Shown one piece after another: positions 8,733-17,260 of a stretch of 64,000 bases of DNA. Position 1 is the first letter of the stretch; each line of letters opens with the position of its first letter. The position numbers and the translations under genes are program-made. The stretch comes from Marinobacter sp. Arc7-DN-1 (GTDB lineage Bacteria > Pseudomonadota > Gammaproteobacteria > Pseudomonadales > Oleiphilaceae): assembly GCF_003441595.1 (NCBI RefSeq), contig NZ_CP031848.1, forward strand, positions 1,798,001-1,862,000. The letters run 5' to 3'. The notes below the pieces were generated by a model, which was not told the DNA's origin, searched no databases, and was given only the letters and a program-made list of their open reading frames with translations.

Positions 8733-9773
8733 ATGGCCGTTCAGGGAATTATTCGGGTCGCCATCAATGGCTATGGCGTTATTGGCAAACGGGTAGCTGA
8801 CGCCGTTGCCGTACAGAAAGACATGGCCCTGGCCGGCGTGGCTGACATTGCCACGGACTGGCGGCCACGGGCCGCCCTGCACAAGGGATACTCGCTTTAC
8901 GGCGCCACTTCGGAGCATGCCGCCAGCATGAGGGCCGCAGGGCTTGATGTCTCCGGCACGCTTGACGACCTGCTTGAGGCCGCGGACATCGTGGTGGACT
9001 GTACACCGAAACACCTGGCCAGCAAGAACATCGAAACCTACCGGCGGCTCGGTATCAGGTTCATCGTTCATGGCGGCGAGAAACATCAAAGCACGGGCCA
9101 TTCATTCGTTGCCGAGGCCAACTACGCCAGCGCTGTCGGCCGTGACTGCACGCGCGTTGTATCGTGCAACACGACGTCGATCATTCGTACCCTGTCAGCG
9201 CTCAAACGCCACGGGCTGCTGGACCGGGCACGGGGAACCCTTCTGCGCCGGGCCACCGATCCCTGGGAGAGCCATCAGGGCGGGATCATGAATACCCTCG
9301 TGCCAGAGCCGGAGATTCCCAGTCACCAGGGCCCGGACGCCCAAAGTGTCGACCCGGACCTGGATGTGGTAACCATGGCGGTCAAGGTTCCGGAGACACT
9401 GGCCCACCTGCACTACTGGTCGGTACAACTGACACGTGATGCGAGCAGGGACGAAGTGCTCGACGCGTTTCGCACTTCCTCCCGCATCGCCCTTATCCGG
9501 ATCAGTGACGGGCTCAGCGCGATCAACAGCGTCAAGGAGTTGATGGCCGACCTTGGCCGGCCTCACGACAGCCTGTATGAAGTCGCGCTTTGGGAAGACA
9601 TGCTCAAGGTGCAGGGTAATGAGCTGTTCTATGCCTATATGGTCGACAACCAGGCGATTGTTGTTCCGGAAACCATCGATGCCATACGCGCACTTACCGG
9701 GGCCGAACACGATGCGGAAGCGTCGATCAGAAACACCAATGACAGCCTGGGTATCGGCTCTGTTGGCTTATAG
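8733..9773 (+). CDS. Archaeal-type (type II) glyceraldehyde-3-phosphate dehydrogenase
   Basis: The 346-residue protein has a Rossmann NAD(P)-binding start (INGYGVIGKRV, residues 11-21) and the catalytic cysteine Cys145 in VVSCNTTSIIRTL. It also has the type II hallmarks RRATDPWE, VPSHQGP-like IPSHQGPDAQ and VKVPETLAHLH. These match archaeal phosphorylating GAPDH rather than bacterial GapA. It would interconvert glyceraldehyde-3-phosphate and 1,3-bisphosphoglycerate in the cytosol. It is transcribed from a TTCAG box and is followed after 2 bases by a phospholipase-D-family gene. The start has a GGGGGG ribosome site. A stress-inducible replacement for a copper-sensitive GapA is a reasonable but unproven role. 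Confidence 0.85.
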   Translation: MAVQGIIRVAINGYGVIGKRVADAVAVQKDMALAGVADIATDWRPRAALHKGYSLYGATSEHAASMRAAGLDVSGTLDDLLEAADIVVDCTPKHLASKNIETYRRLGIRFIVHGGEKHQSTGHSFVAEANYASAVGRDCTRVVSCNTTSIIRTLSALKRHGLLDRARGTLLRRATDPWESHQGGIMNTLVPEPEIPSHQGPDAQSVDPDLDVVTMAVKVPETLAHLHYWSVQLTRDASRDEVLDAFRTSSRIALIRISDGLSAINSVKELMADLGRPHDSLYEVALWEDMLKVQGNELFYAYMVDNQAIVVPETIDAIRALTGAEHDAEASIRNTNDSLGIGSVGL

Positions 9774-9775
9774 AT

Positions 9776-10891
9776 ATGAACGGCAACCCCGGCGACGCCG
9801 CCTGTGAACCCGCGAGCGGGGCCGTGAAGGATGTGTTCAGGCTGTTCGGTGAGGGAGACCAACTCTATGCGGAGATGGCCCGCTCGATCCGTACCGCCAG
9901 CCAGCGTATCTTTCTCGCTTCGTATATCCTGGCGGCGGACGAGGTGGGGGCTGAGCTGCTCGATGAACTGATGAAGCAGTCCCGCCACGGCCTCGACGTG
10001 CGAATTCACGTTGACGCGCTGGGCTCAAGCGGCGTCCTTACGCGGCAGCACTGGCGCCAGCTCAGGGCCGCCGGCGTCCGCCTGCAGCGCTTTCACCGCT
10101 GGAGCTGGCGGCAACCGATGCGCTATAACCGTCGCGATCATCGTAAACTGCTGGTCATTGATGGTGAAACGGCGTATATCGGCGGGTTCAACATTCATCG
10201 CGAGGGTTCAAGGCGCTTTTACGGCCCCCAGCGGTGGCGCGACATGCATGTCTGCATCAACGGGCCCCTGGCCACAGAGGCTGACGCTCTGTTCAACGCC
10301 TTCTGGTGCGGTGACACGCAATGGAACCCAGGCAGTCACACAGTCGGCGACAGCCGGATCATTCCCAATACAACACGCACCTGTCGTGTCCAGTTGCGGT
10401 GTGCCATCAAAGAGCAACTGGCCGGAGCATCAGACAAAATCTGGCTGGCGACGCCCTATTTCGTTCCGGATCGTGGATTACGCAAACTACTTGTTCTCGC
10501 GGCCCGCCGGGGGGTCGATGTGCGGATTCTGACCACCGAAAAGACCGACTCGACCCCCGCACAATGGGCTGCCCGCGCCATTTACGGAGAACTGTTGGAA
10601 CACGGCGTTCGCATATTCGAGTACACACCCCGGCTATTGCATTCCAAAGTACTGCTCGTTGACGATGCCTGGGGCAGCATAGGGACCGCGAACTTCGACT
10701 ACAGAAGTTTGTTTATTAACTATGAACTGACGCTGATCTCCACAAACGAAGCCCTGAATGACCAGTTAAGAAACGAGTTCATAACTGACTTGCAGGATGC
10801 CAGTGAAATCACTGGCATCACCTGGAAACACCGCGGCTTCATAAAAGGTGTGTATGACACGCTTGGACTGTTGCTACGCAAGTGGCTTTGA
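9776..10891 (+). CDS. Phospholipase D-family cardiolipin synthase-like protein
   Basis: The 371-residue protein has two HKD motifs, RRDHRKLLVIDGETAYIGGFN (about 119-139) and LHSKVLLVDDAWGSIGTANFD (about 286-306), as in ClsB-type cardiolipin synthases. These transfer phosphatidyl groups to make cardiolipin at the inner membrane. No transmembrane segment is obvious, which suits ClsB/ClsC better than ClsA. It starts 2 bases after the GAPDH stop and so belongs to that TTCAG-controlled operon. It ends 23 bases before the convergent second metal ATPase. With the cyclopropane synthase at 13550 it suggests membrane-lipid remodelling near the metal genes. Confidence 0.88.
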   Translation: MNGNPGDAACEPASGAVKDVFRLFGEGDQLYAEMARSIRTASQRIFLASYILAADEVGAELLDELMKQSRHGLDVRIHVDALGSSGVLTRQHWRQLRAAGVRLQRFHRWSWRQPMRYNRRDHRKLLVIDGETAYIGGFNIHREGSRRFYGPQRWRDMHVCINGPLATEADALFNAFWCGDTQWNPGSHTVGDSRIIPNTTRTCRVQLRCAIKEQLAGASDKIWLATPYFVPDRGLRKLLVLAARRGVDVRILTTEKTDSTPAQWAARAIYGELLEHGVRIFEYTPRLLHSKVLLVDDAWGSIGTANFDYRSLFINYELTLISTNEALNDQLRNEFITDLQDASEITGITWKHRGFIKGVYDTLGLLLRKWL

Positions 10892-10914
10892 CGCGGGCCC
10901 ACGCAGATCGGGGC

Positions 10915-13263
10915 TCAGCTTGCCGCCGCATGGATACCCTCCAGCCGCGTCCGTTTGAGCAGCATGGCATTCACCGCGACCAGGACCGAACTCCCCGACA
11001 TGGCCAGCGCCGCCACTTCCGGGCTGATGACAAAGGGGTAGAACAGGCCAGCGGCCACCGGAAAGGCAATCACATTGTAGGCAACTGCCCAAAACAGATT
11101 CTGGTACATCTTCCGCAGCGTCGCCCGTGACAGCTCAATCGCCCCCACAACGTCGTAAGGGTCGCTTTTCATCAGCACCACGTCGGCACTTTCGATGGCA
11201 ACGTCCGTGCCGGCGCCAATCGCGAAGCCTACGTCGGCCTGTGTCAGCGCCGGGGCGTCATTGACGCCGTCGCCGACCATGCCCACTCGCTTGCCCTGGC
11301 CTTGCAGCTCTTTTACCTTGTCTGCTTTTTGCCCCGGCAGGACATCGGCGAGAACGGTGGTGATGCCAAGGCTCGCCGCGATCCGGTCGGCGGTCGCCTT
11401 ATTGTCCCCGGTCAGCATGGCAACCTCGACGCCTCGTTCACGCAACTTGGCTACCATTGCCGCAGCCGTCGGTCGCGGGGCATCCGCAATGGCGATCAGG
11501 CCAACCAACTGGCCCCCGTGCGCGATGTGCACGACCGTCTGCCCGGCCCCCTGGAGCCGCTGAGCCTCGGAATCCAGACCATTCATCGCAACCTGGCGTT
11601 CGTCCATCAGACGACGGTTGCCCAGAAGAACCTCCCGGCCCCCGATTTCGGCCTGCGCACCTTTGCCTTCGATGTTCTGGAAGCCGGACAATGTCTGCAC
11701 CTCCAGATCTGCCGCACGCTTCGAAATCGCCTGCGCCAGCGGATGATCGGAGCCCTGTTCCACAGTGGCCGCCAGCGCGAGAACCTCATCAACCGTCACA
11801 TCGGAAGCGGCAACCACCTCGACCACCTCGGGCTCGCCCATCGTCAGTGTCCCGGTCTTGTCAAAGACCACCATGTCGAGTTTGGTCGCCTCCTCCAGCG
11901 CGCCGGCGTTCTTGAACAGAATCCCGTTCATGGCGCCCAGGCCGGTACCCACCATGACCGCCATCGGCGTGGCAAGCCCGAGCGCGTCAGGACAGGCAAT
12001 AACGAAGACCGTGATGGTCAGCGTCAGGGCGAAAAGCAGCGGCTGACCTATCCACCAGAACCAGGCCGCGAAGGTCGCAAGACCAATGACGACCGCGATC
12101 AGCACCAGCCATTGGGACGCCTTGTCGGCAAGCAGCTGCGCCGGGGCCTTGGAGTTCTGGGCTTCCTGCACAAGCTTGACGATCTGTGCGAGCGCCGTGT
12201 CGGCACCAACCTTGGTTGCGCGGTATTTGAAACTTCCGCTTTTGTTGATGGTCGCCCCGATCACCGCATCGCCGGGCTTCTTAGGCACTGGCATGGATTC
12301 GCCGGTCAGCATGGATTCATCAACCTGCGACTCACCTTCCAGGACTTCACCGTCAACGGGGATCTTGTTGCCGGGCCGGATGATGATGACATCATCCTTG
12401 AGGACATCCGAGGTGGGGACCTCAGTTTCGCGCCCGTCGCGCAGTACATTCGCCATGGGCGGAGCAAGATCCATCAGCGAGCGAATGGCATTTGAGGCCC
12501 CGGCGCGGGCACGCATCTCCAGCCAGTGACCGAGCAGGATAAAGACCAGAAGCACTGCCACCGCTTCATAGAACTGAACACTGGGAAAGAAGAAGGTCGC
12601 GCCGACGCTGAACAGATACCCCGTGCCCACGGACAGGACCACGAGCACGGCCATGTTGAGCACTCCGTTGCGAAGCGCTCGCCAGGCGGCGACGAAAAAC
12701 GGCCAGCTCGGGTAGAGTACGGCGGCGCTCGCCAGGAAAAACAGCCACAGATCCAGGCGGAGGCCAAATGGCGGCGCCGGGGGTATGAACACCTCGCCCA
12801 TGGGCGAATAGGCAAAGATGGGGATGCTGAAAATCAACGCAATCCAGAAGCGATTGCGCATATCGCGCGCCATGGCTTCCATGCTCATGCCGCCGCCATG
12901 GCCCATCTCATGGGCCGCGTGATCCACGGGCGGCGCTGCCTCGGCTTCGGCGCGGGTATTGTCCGCGCCCGGGTGATGATGACCGGCCGGTTTTGCGGCG
13001 GCACCAGACTTACCTTGCGAAGCCTCCGGCGCACAGACGCGCTTCGGCACCAGCTCGCCGCCGCAGTGATAGCCGCACTCGACGACTTTCGCCTTGATCG
13101 CCTCAAGGTCGGTACGCGTTTCGTCATAGACCACGGTGGCACTGCCCGCGACGTAATTCACTTCAACCTTGCTCACACCCGGCAGCCGGGAGAGCTGTTT
13201 TTCAACGCCCCTCGCGCTCAATGTGGAGATCAGGCCAGCTACCTCGATAACCTTGACTGTCAT
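10915..13263 (-). CDS. Heavy-metal P1B-type ATPase with CPD motif and cysteine-less HMA domain
   Basis: This 782-residue pump has the core of a P1B ATPase: [15 protein letters not shown] (about 468), SDHPLAQA (about 505) and [12 protein letters not shown]. Two features are unusual. The membrane metal motif reads CPD (about 424-426, [13 protein letters not shown]) where copper pumps have CPC. The N-terminal HMA-like domain has [11 protein letters not shown] in place of the usual CxxC loop. A His/Met-rich linker (about 94-130) follows the HMA domain. Specificity therefore cannot be called; copper, silver or another metal are all possible. No TTCAG box was found upstream, unlike the first ATPase. 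It is convergent with the phospholipase-D gene. Confidence 0.88.
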   Translation of the reverse strand: MTVKVIEVAGLISTLSARGVEKQLSRLPGVSKVEVNYVAGSATVVYDETRTDLEAIKAKVVECGYHCGGELVPKRVCAPEASQGKSGAAAKPAGHHHPGADNTRAEAEAAPPVDHAAHEMGHGGGMSMEAMARDMRNRFWIALIFSIPIFAYSPMGEVFIPPAPPFGLRLDLWLFFLASAAVLYPSWPFFVAAWRALRNGVLNMAVLVVLSVGTGYLFSVGATFFFPSVQFYEAVAVLLVFILLGHWLEMRARAGASNAIRSLMDLAPPMANVLRDGRETEVPTSDVLKDDVIIIRPGNKIPVDGEVLEGESQVDESMLTGESMPVPKKPGDAVIGATINKSGSFKYRATKVGADTALAQIVKLVQEAQNSKAPAQLLADKASQWLVLIAVVIGLATFAAWFWWIGQPLLFALTLTITVFVIACPDALGLATPMAVMVGTGLGAMNGILFKNAGALEEATKLDMVVFDKTGTLTMGEPEVVEVVAASDVTVDEVLALAATVEQGSDHPLAQAISKRAADLEVQTLSGFQNIEGKGAQAEIGGREVLLGNRRLMDERQVAMNGLDSEAQRLQGAGQTVVHIAHGGQLVGLIAIADAPRPTAAAMVAKLRERGVEVAMLTGDNKATADRIAASLGITTVLADVLPGQKADKVKELQGQGKRVGMVGDGVNDAPALTQADVGFAIGAGTDVAIESADVVLMKSDPYDVVGAIELSRATLRKMYQNLFWAVAYNVIAFPVAAGLFYPFVISPEVAALAMSGSSVLVAVNAMLLKRTRLEGIHAAAS

Positions 13264-13549
13264 AAATCAATCCTTTTGATTTTGATATGAGACAACATAG
13301 ACCATAAACCAGAAAACCAGACGCAAAAAAAAGATATCCGTTACAGCTGTTTTGGGGCCGGGTGATCCGGGGCAAGCCGCGGGCGTGTAACGAACAGGCC
13401 GACTTGCCGTCATAGTATATAGTTTACTGATGTGATTACTCGAACAGCGAAGTGCCGGTACGCCGGCTTCGCTAGCACAACCCGGAATCAAATGATCCGG
13501 AGAAGTGATCATTTCAACGACACAAAGGTCGCAGCAACGAGAAAACACG

Positions 13550-14818
13550 ATGTGGATAAAACTGCTTTCGATTTTTCTGAAGCGTCTGATCAGGCAGGGG
13601 AGCCTGGTTGTCGTCTATCCTGACGGACGATCAATACAATACGGTGACGGGTCGACACCCTCCGCCACCATGCGTTTTCACGCGCACTCCCTGCCACGCA
13701 AACTCCTGATCAATCCCGAGCTCACACTGGGCGAGGCCTATATGGACGGTACACTCACGGTCGACCAGGATGACCTCTATGGTCTGATTGAGTTGCTGGT
13801 CATCAACCTGAAGCGCCAGTCCGATGCATGGCACCTTCGCTGGCAGGCAAACCTCCGTCAGCTTCATCGCAGACTGGCGCAGTTCAACCCGGCCGGGCGG
13901 GCTCAGCGCAACGTGGCACACCATTACGACCTGTCCGGCACGCTGTATGACCTGTTTCTGGACCCCGACCGCCAATACTCCTGCGCCTATTTTCGCGAAC
14001 CGGGCGACACCCTGGAAACCGCCCAAAGAAACAAGAAATCCCTGATCGCCAGCAAACTCCTCCTGGCGCCGGAACAACGGGTTCTCGACATCGGCTGCGG
14101 ATGGGGCGGGCTTGGGCTTCACCTTGCCCGTGACTATGGTGCCCGGGTCACCGGGGTAACCCTGTCGCAGGAGCAACACAGGATCGCCGAAGAACGTGCT
14201 CGCGCCGAGGGTCTTGGCGACCAGGCCCGGTTCCGGCTGCAAGACTACCGCGACATCGACGGCACTTTTGACCGGATCGTGTCGGTGGGCATGTTTGAGC
14301 ATGTCGGAGTGCCACACTACAAGGAGTTCTTCGCCACCCTGCGAGACCGGCTCAAAGACGATGGTGTGGCACTGCTGCACACAATTGGCCGGGCCGACGG
14401 ACCAGGATCAACCAACCCCTGGATCACCAAATACATATTTCCCGGTGGCTACAGCCCGGCCCTGTCGGAAATCCTTGCCGTCGTCGAGCAATCCGGTCTC
14501 TATGTCACCGATGTCGAGGTGTGGCGGCTTCATTACGCCGAGACTCTGAAGGAATGGCGCAATCGGTTCGAGGCCAGCCTGGACCGGGTACGGTCGATCT
14601 ATGACGAGCGGTTCTGCCGCATGTGGCGGTTCTACCTGGTTGCCAGCGAAGTGGCATTCCGGCACGACGGTCTTGTCGTCTTTCAGATCCAGCTTGCCAA
14701 AAAACAGGACGCGGTGCCGCTCACGCGGGATTACCTGGCCAGCCGGGACAGACTGGGCGAACCGGCCACCAGGGACGGAGAGAAGATCACTGATCGCGAG
14801 GTATGGAACGCCAAGTGA
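13550..14818 (+). CDS. cfa: Cyclopropane-fatty-acyl-phospholipid synthase
   Basis: The 422-residue cytosolic or membrane-associated enzyme adds a methylene group from S-adenosylmethionine to unsaturated phospholipid acyl chains. The SAM-binding motif VLDIGCGWGGLGL is at about 178-190, followed by VTLSQEQ and the family motif SVGMFEHVG. The C-terminal part has the expected YIFPGG and ETLKEWR...F segments. The ATG at 13550 is chosen because it gives the usual N-terminus. It is divergent from the CPD ATPase; the 286-base gap shows no clear known operator. Confidence 0.93.
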   Translation: MWIKLLSIFLKRLIRQGSLVVVYPDGRSIQYGDGSTPSATMRFHAHSLPRKLLINPELTLGEAYMDGTLTVDQDDLYGLIELLVINLKRQSDAWHLRWQANLRQLHRRLAQFNPAGRAQRNVAHHYDLSGTLYDLFLDPDRQYSCAYFREPGDTLETAQRNKKSLIASKLLLAPEQRVLDIGCGWGGLGLHLARDYGARVTGVTLSQEQHRIAEERARAEGLGDQARFRLQDYRDIDGTFDRIVSVGMFEHVGVPHYKEFFATLRDRLKDDGVALLHTIGRADGPGSTNPWITKYIFPGGYSPALSEILAVVEQSGLYVTDVEVWRLHYAETLKEWRNRFEASLDRVRSIYDERFCRMWRFYLVASEVAFRHDGLVVFQIQLAKKQDAVPLTRDYLASRDRLGEPATRDGEKITDREVWNAK

Positions 14819-14970
14819 TGGTTTTCATTCGGCCGGAGGAGTCAATAAAAAACAGGCCCGACTCAATGTTATTCGTCATGTGATGTCACTGGTGGACTGT
14901 CCGGAAAAAGATGGACTGGCCCCGCCCGGCAAGAGCTCAACCGGCACTTCGGCATCAACACCTAACCTTT

Positions 14971-16380
14971 TCAGAACCCATAGCGCACCCCCAGATACAG
15001 GTTATTGTTGTCCTGAAACTGACCGAAGAAGGTTTCCTCCCGGGCGCCGAAAAACAGGTTCCCGCCGGCTTCAACAGAGAGATGATCATCAACCTGATAG
15101 CCCACCCGGGGGCGCAGGTACGCGTCCCGGTCCGAGGGCGAGTAGAACAGGAACAACGACCACTCCAGATTCTGGCTGTGTGTCAGCCATGTCAGCCGCT
15201 GGGTGAGGACGTGGCGATTCTCGTCCCGCACCGGGGCACCAGGGGGCAAGGCCCGCCGGTAGGCCTCAAACTCGCCCATGCGCTCAAGGTAGTATTGCAG
15301 GCCCAGGGTCAGGTTACGGGCAATTTCCTGCTCATAGCCGAGCAGCAGGCGCAGCTCGCTGTTGCGCACCGTGGGATCGTCGCCATCGCGGTCGGCGCGG
15401 GAATCGTAATAGCCCAGTTCGACGTTGCCGATGCCCGGCCCCACCGGCCCGCGCAGGCTGGCGCCGAGCACCGACAGCGGAGGAAACCTGGCCCGACCGC
15501 TGGCCGGATCAGCCCCGGCCGGGCTCTTCCAGAAGCCGTCGTAGCCGTAGAGCGCGACCTCGTAGGCGCCAAGGTTACGGTACAGCCGGGCGGCCCACTC
15601 GTCGTCTTCGAACGCGTCCGCCGGGCGGTCCGCCAGTACAACCGCATTGCGCCCGGTCAGCCGCCCTTGCCCTGTGTTGAAGAAAGAGAGACGGCGGCCG
15701 TCGATGAAGCGATCAGCGTCAAACCGGGGGGTGTAGACAAGGTCAAGATTGGCCCAGCTGGAAAAAGCCGAGACCTTCAGCGCGTCCGAGGGCGCCTTGA
15801 GGTACTCCACATCGCGGCCGATAAAAAACGAGACCCAGTCCTTGGGAAACAGATCGTTGATGAACACCAGGTCGCCGGTTCCCCAGGTTAGTATCTGGCG
15901 CCCCAGCTTGACATCGGTGTCCGCGCTCGGCGAAAACACCAGGCTGGCCTCGCGCAGGTCGAAGGCGCCCTCACCCGATTCCAGGTCCACCGACCGATCA
16001 TCGTCCAGGTCGTCATAGAGAAAATCGCCGGTAAGGCGCAGCGTTGCTCCCTGGAAATACTTCTCCGCCTCAAGCTGCAACCGGGTCTCGGCGATGGAGA
16101 GATCGCGCTCGTAAGGATCATCGCCCAGCCGGGTTCCGCCCCGGGCTTCCCAGAAGCCACGCAGGCGAAATGGCAGCGCCGCCGCAGCCGGTCGGTCGGT
16201 GGTTTGTTCTGCCCCGGCCTCACCCCCGAGGCCTGCCGGCAGGGCCGGTTCCTCGGTATCGCTGGCTGGCGCGCCCAGCCCCTCCGGCAGCTCGGGCGCA
16301 GCCGCCCATAGCGCCCCGGGCGCCACACCGAGACCGATACCCGCCAGCAACATGCCCCAGAGCAGGCTTCTGGTGTTCAT
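14971..16380 (-). CDS. Outer-membrane beta-barrel protein of an RND/LolA-like operon
   Basis: The 469-residue protein has a signal peptide (MNTRSLLWGMLLAG..., cleaved after about 28) and then alternating amphipathic strands with recurring acidic turns. It ends in LYLGVRYGF, a barrel C-terminus with terminal Phe. The motif LGRQILTWGTGDLVFINDLFPKDW is like that of DUF1302/alginate-export-type barrels. The ATG at 16380 has AGGAGGG upstream. It is the last gene of a four-gene leftward operon with DUF2892, MMPL/RND and LolA-like proteins. It may form the outer-membrane part of a route for a hydrophobic substrate, though the substrate is not known. Confidence 0.82.
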   Translation of the reverse strand: MNTRSLLWGMLLAGIGLGVAPGALWAAAPELPEGLGAPASDTEEPALPAGLGGEAGAEQTTDRPAAAALPFRLRGFWEARGGTRLGDDPYERDLSIAETRLQLEAEKYFQGATLRLTGDFLYDDLDDDRSVDLESGEGAFDLREASLVFSPSADTDVKLGRQILTWGTGDLVFINDLFPKDWVSFFIGRDVEYLKAPSDALKVSAFSSWANLDLVYTPRFDADRFIDGRRLSFFNTGQGRLTGRNAVVLADRPADAFEDDEWAARLYRNLGAYEVALYGYDGFWKSPAGADPASGRARFPPLSVLGASLRGPVGPGIGNVELGYYDSRADRDGDDPTVRNSELRLLLGYEQEIARNLTLGLQYYLERMGEFEAYRRALPPGAPVRDENRHVLTQRLTWLTHSQNLEWSLFLFYSPSDRDAYLRPRVGYQVDDHLSVEAGGNLFFGAREETFFGQFQDNNNLYLGVRYGF

Positions 16381-16411
16381 CCACGCCCTCCTGCCCTCAG
16401 TGCAGCCGAGG

Positions 16412-17260
16412 TCACCGCAGGTACTCCATCGGTGCCCGGCGCAGGTAACGCTCCGAGAAGACGTCTTCCGGCAGACCCAGGTCATAGTCAATGCCGCTGT
16501 AGGCCAGCTCCGTGGTGCCACCGTTGCGCAGGTTCTCCATCCTCGCCTTCGTGACCGTGGGGTAACCCTGCACCTTCTCCACCGCCAGCGCGGTGTAACG
16601 CCGGTAGAGGTTGCCACTGTCGTCGACATACTCGGTGCGAACCGGCAGGAAGGACTGCTTGTGGATATAGACATCGTAGTAGGCGAATTCAACCTCCCCG
16701 GGCCGCCTGGGTGTGTTGCGCACTACGTAGTAGTTGTCCGTGGTCTCGATCAGCTCGTGGCTGTCGTCATCAATACTGCGCCCCGAGATATCCTCGTAGA
16801 AGAAATCCGAGCCGACGAAGCTGGTGCGTTTGTCGGAAGCGGCAATTCGCTTAACCAGATCCAGCGCCGGCAGGTACAGCCAGCGGTCGTCGTCCCGGTC
16901 CTGGTGTTTCCACACCAGCAACGTCATCTGGCTCACATCCGCCGGTCGCCGGAAATAGACATAGTACTTCTGCTCGCCACGGTAGGCGCTCCCCTCAATG
17001 GCATCTGTCTCCGGGCCGTCCCGCCGCAAAATGGTAAGCTCGCGACTGCGGGTACGCCCCTGGCGGTCAGTGATGGTCATGGCGACCCTGGCGCGGCCAT
17101 CACGCCCCTGGAAGTAGGAGACCATATTGGCACGGTTGACAATGCGCTCCACCGAGGGCGCAGCGCCGGCATCCTGGGCCAGGGCAATGGGCGCGATGCC
17201 CAGCGCCATCACCATCAGGGCCAGCTTTCGGAACAGGGTAACAAGCCAGTATCTACTCAT
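16412..17260 (-). CDS. LolA-like outer-membrane lipoprotein-sorting protein
   Basis: This 282-residue periplasmic protein has a signal peptide ending in ALA (about 29) and the antiparallel beta fold of LolA/LolB-like proteins. Landmarks are YYVYFRRPADVSQMTLLVWKH, DDDRWLYLPALDLVKRI and GSDFFYEDISGR, typical of the family found beside MMPL-type RND proteins. Its ATG overlaps the RND stop codon by four bases (ATGA), so translation is coupled. In this context it probably binds a hydrophobic ligand handed over by the RND protein. Confidence 0.85.
   Translation of the reverse strand: MSRYWLVTLFRKLALMVMALGIAPIALAQDAGAAPSVERIVNRANMVSYFQGRDGRARVAMTITDRQGRTRSRELTILRRDGPETDAIEGSAYRGEQKYYVYFRRPADVSQMTLLVWKHQDRDDDRWLYLPALDLVKRIAASDKRTSFVGSDFFYEDISGRSIDDDSHELIETTDNYYVVRNTPRRPGEVEFAYYDVYIHKQSFLPVRTEYVDDSGNLYRRYTALAVEKVQGYPTVTKARMENLRNGGTTELAYSGIDYDLGLPEDVFSERYLRRAPMEYLR

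Noticed and set aside
11302..12495. 397-codon plus-strand frame across the second ATPase
   Set aside because: It is a shadow of the ATPase reading frame, with a His/Arg-rich composition and no recognisable domain.
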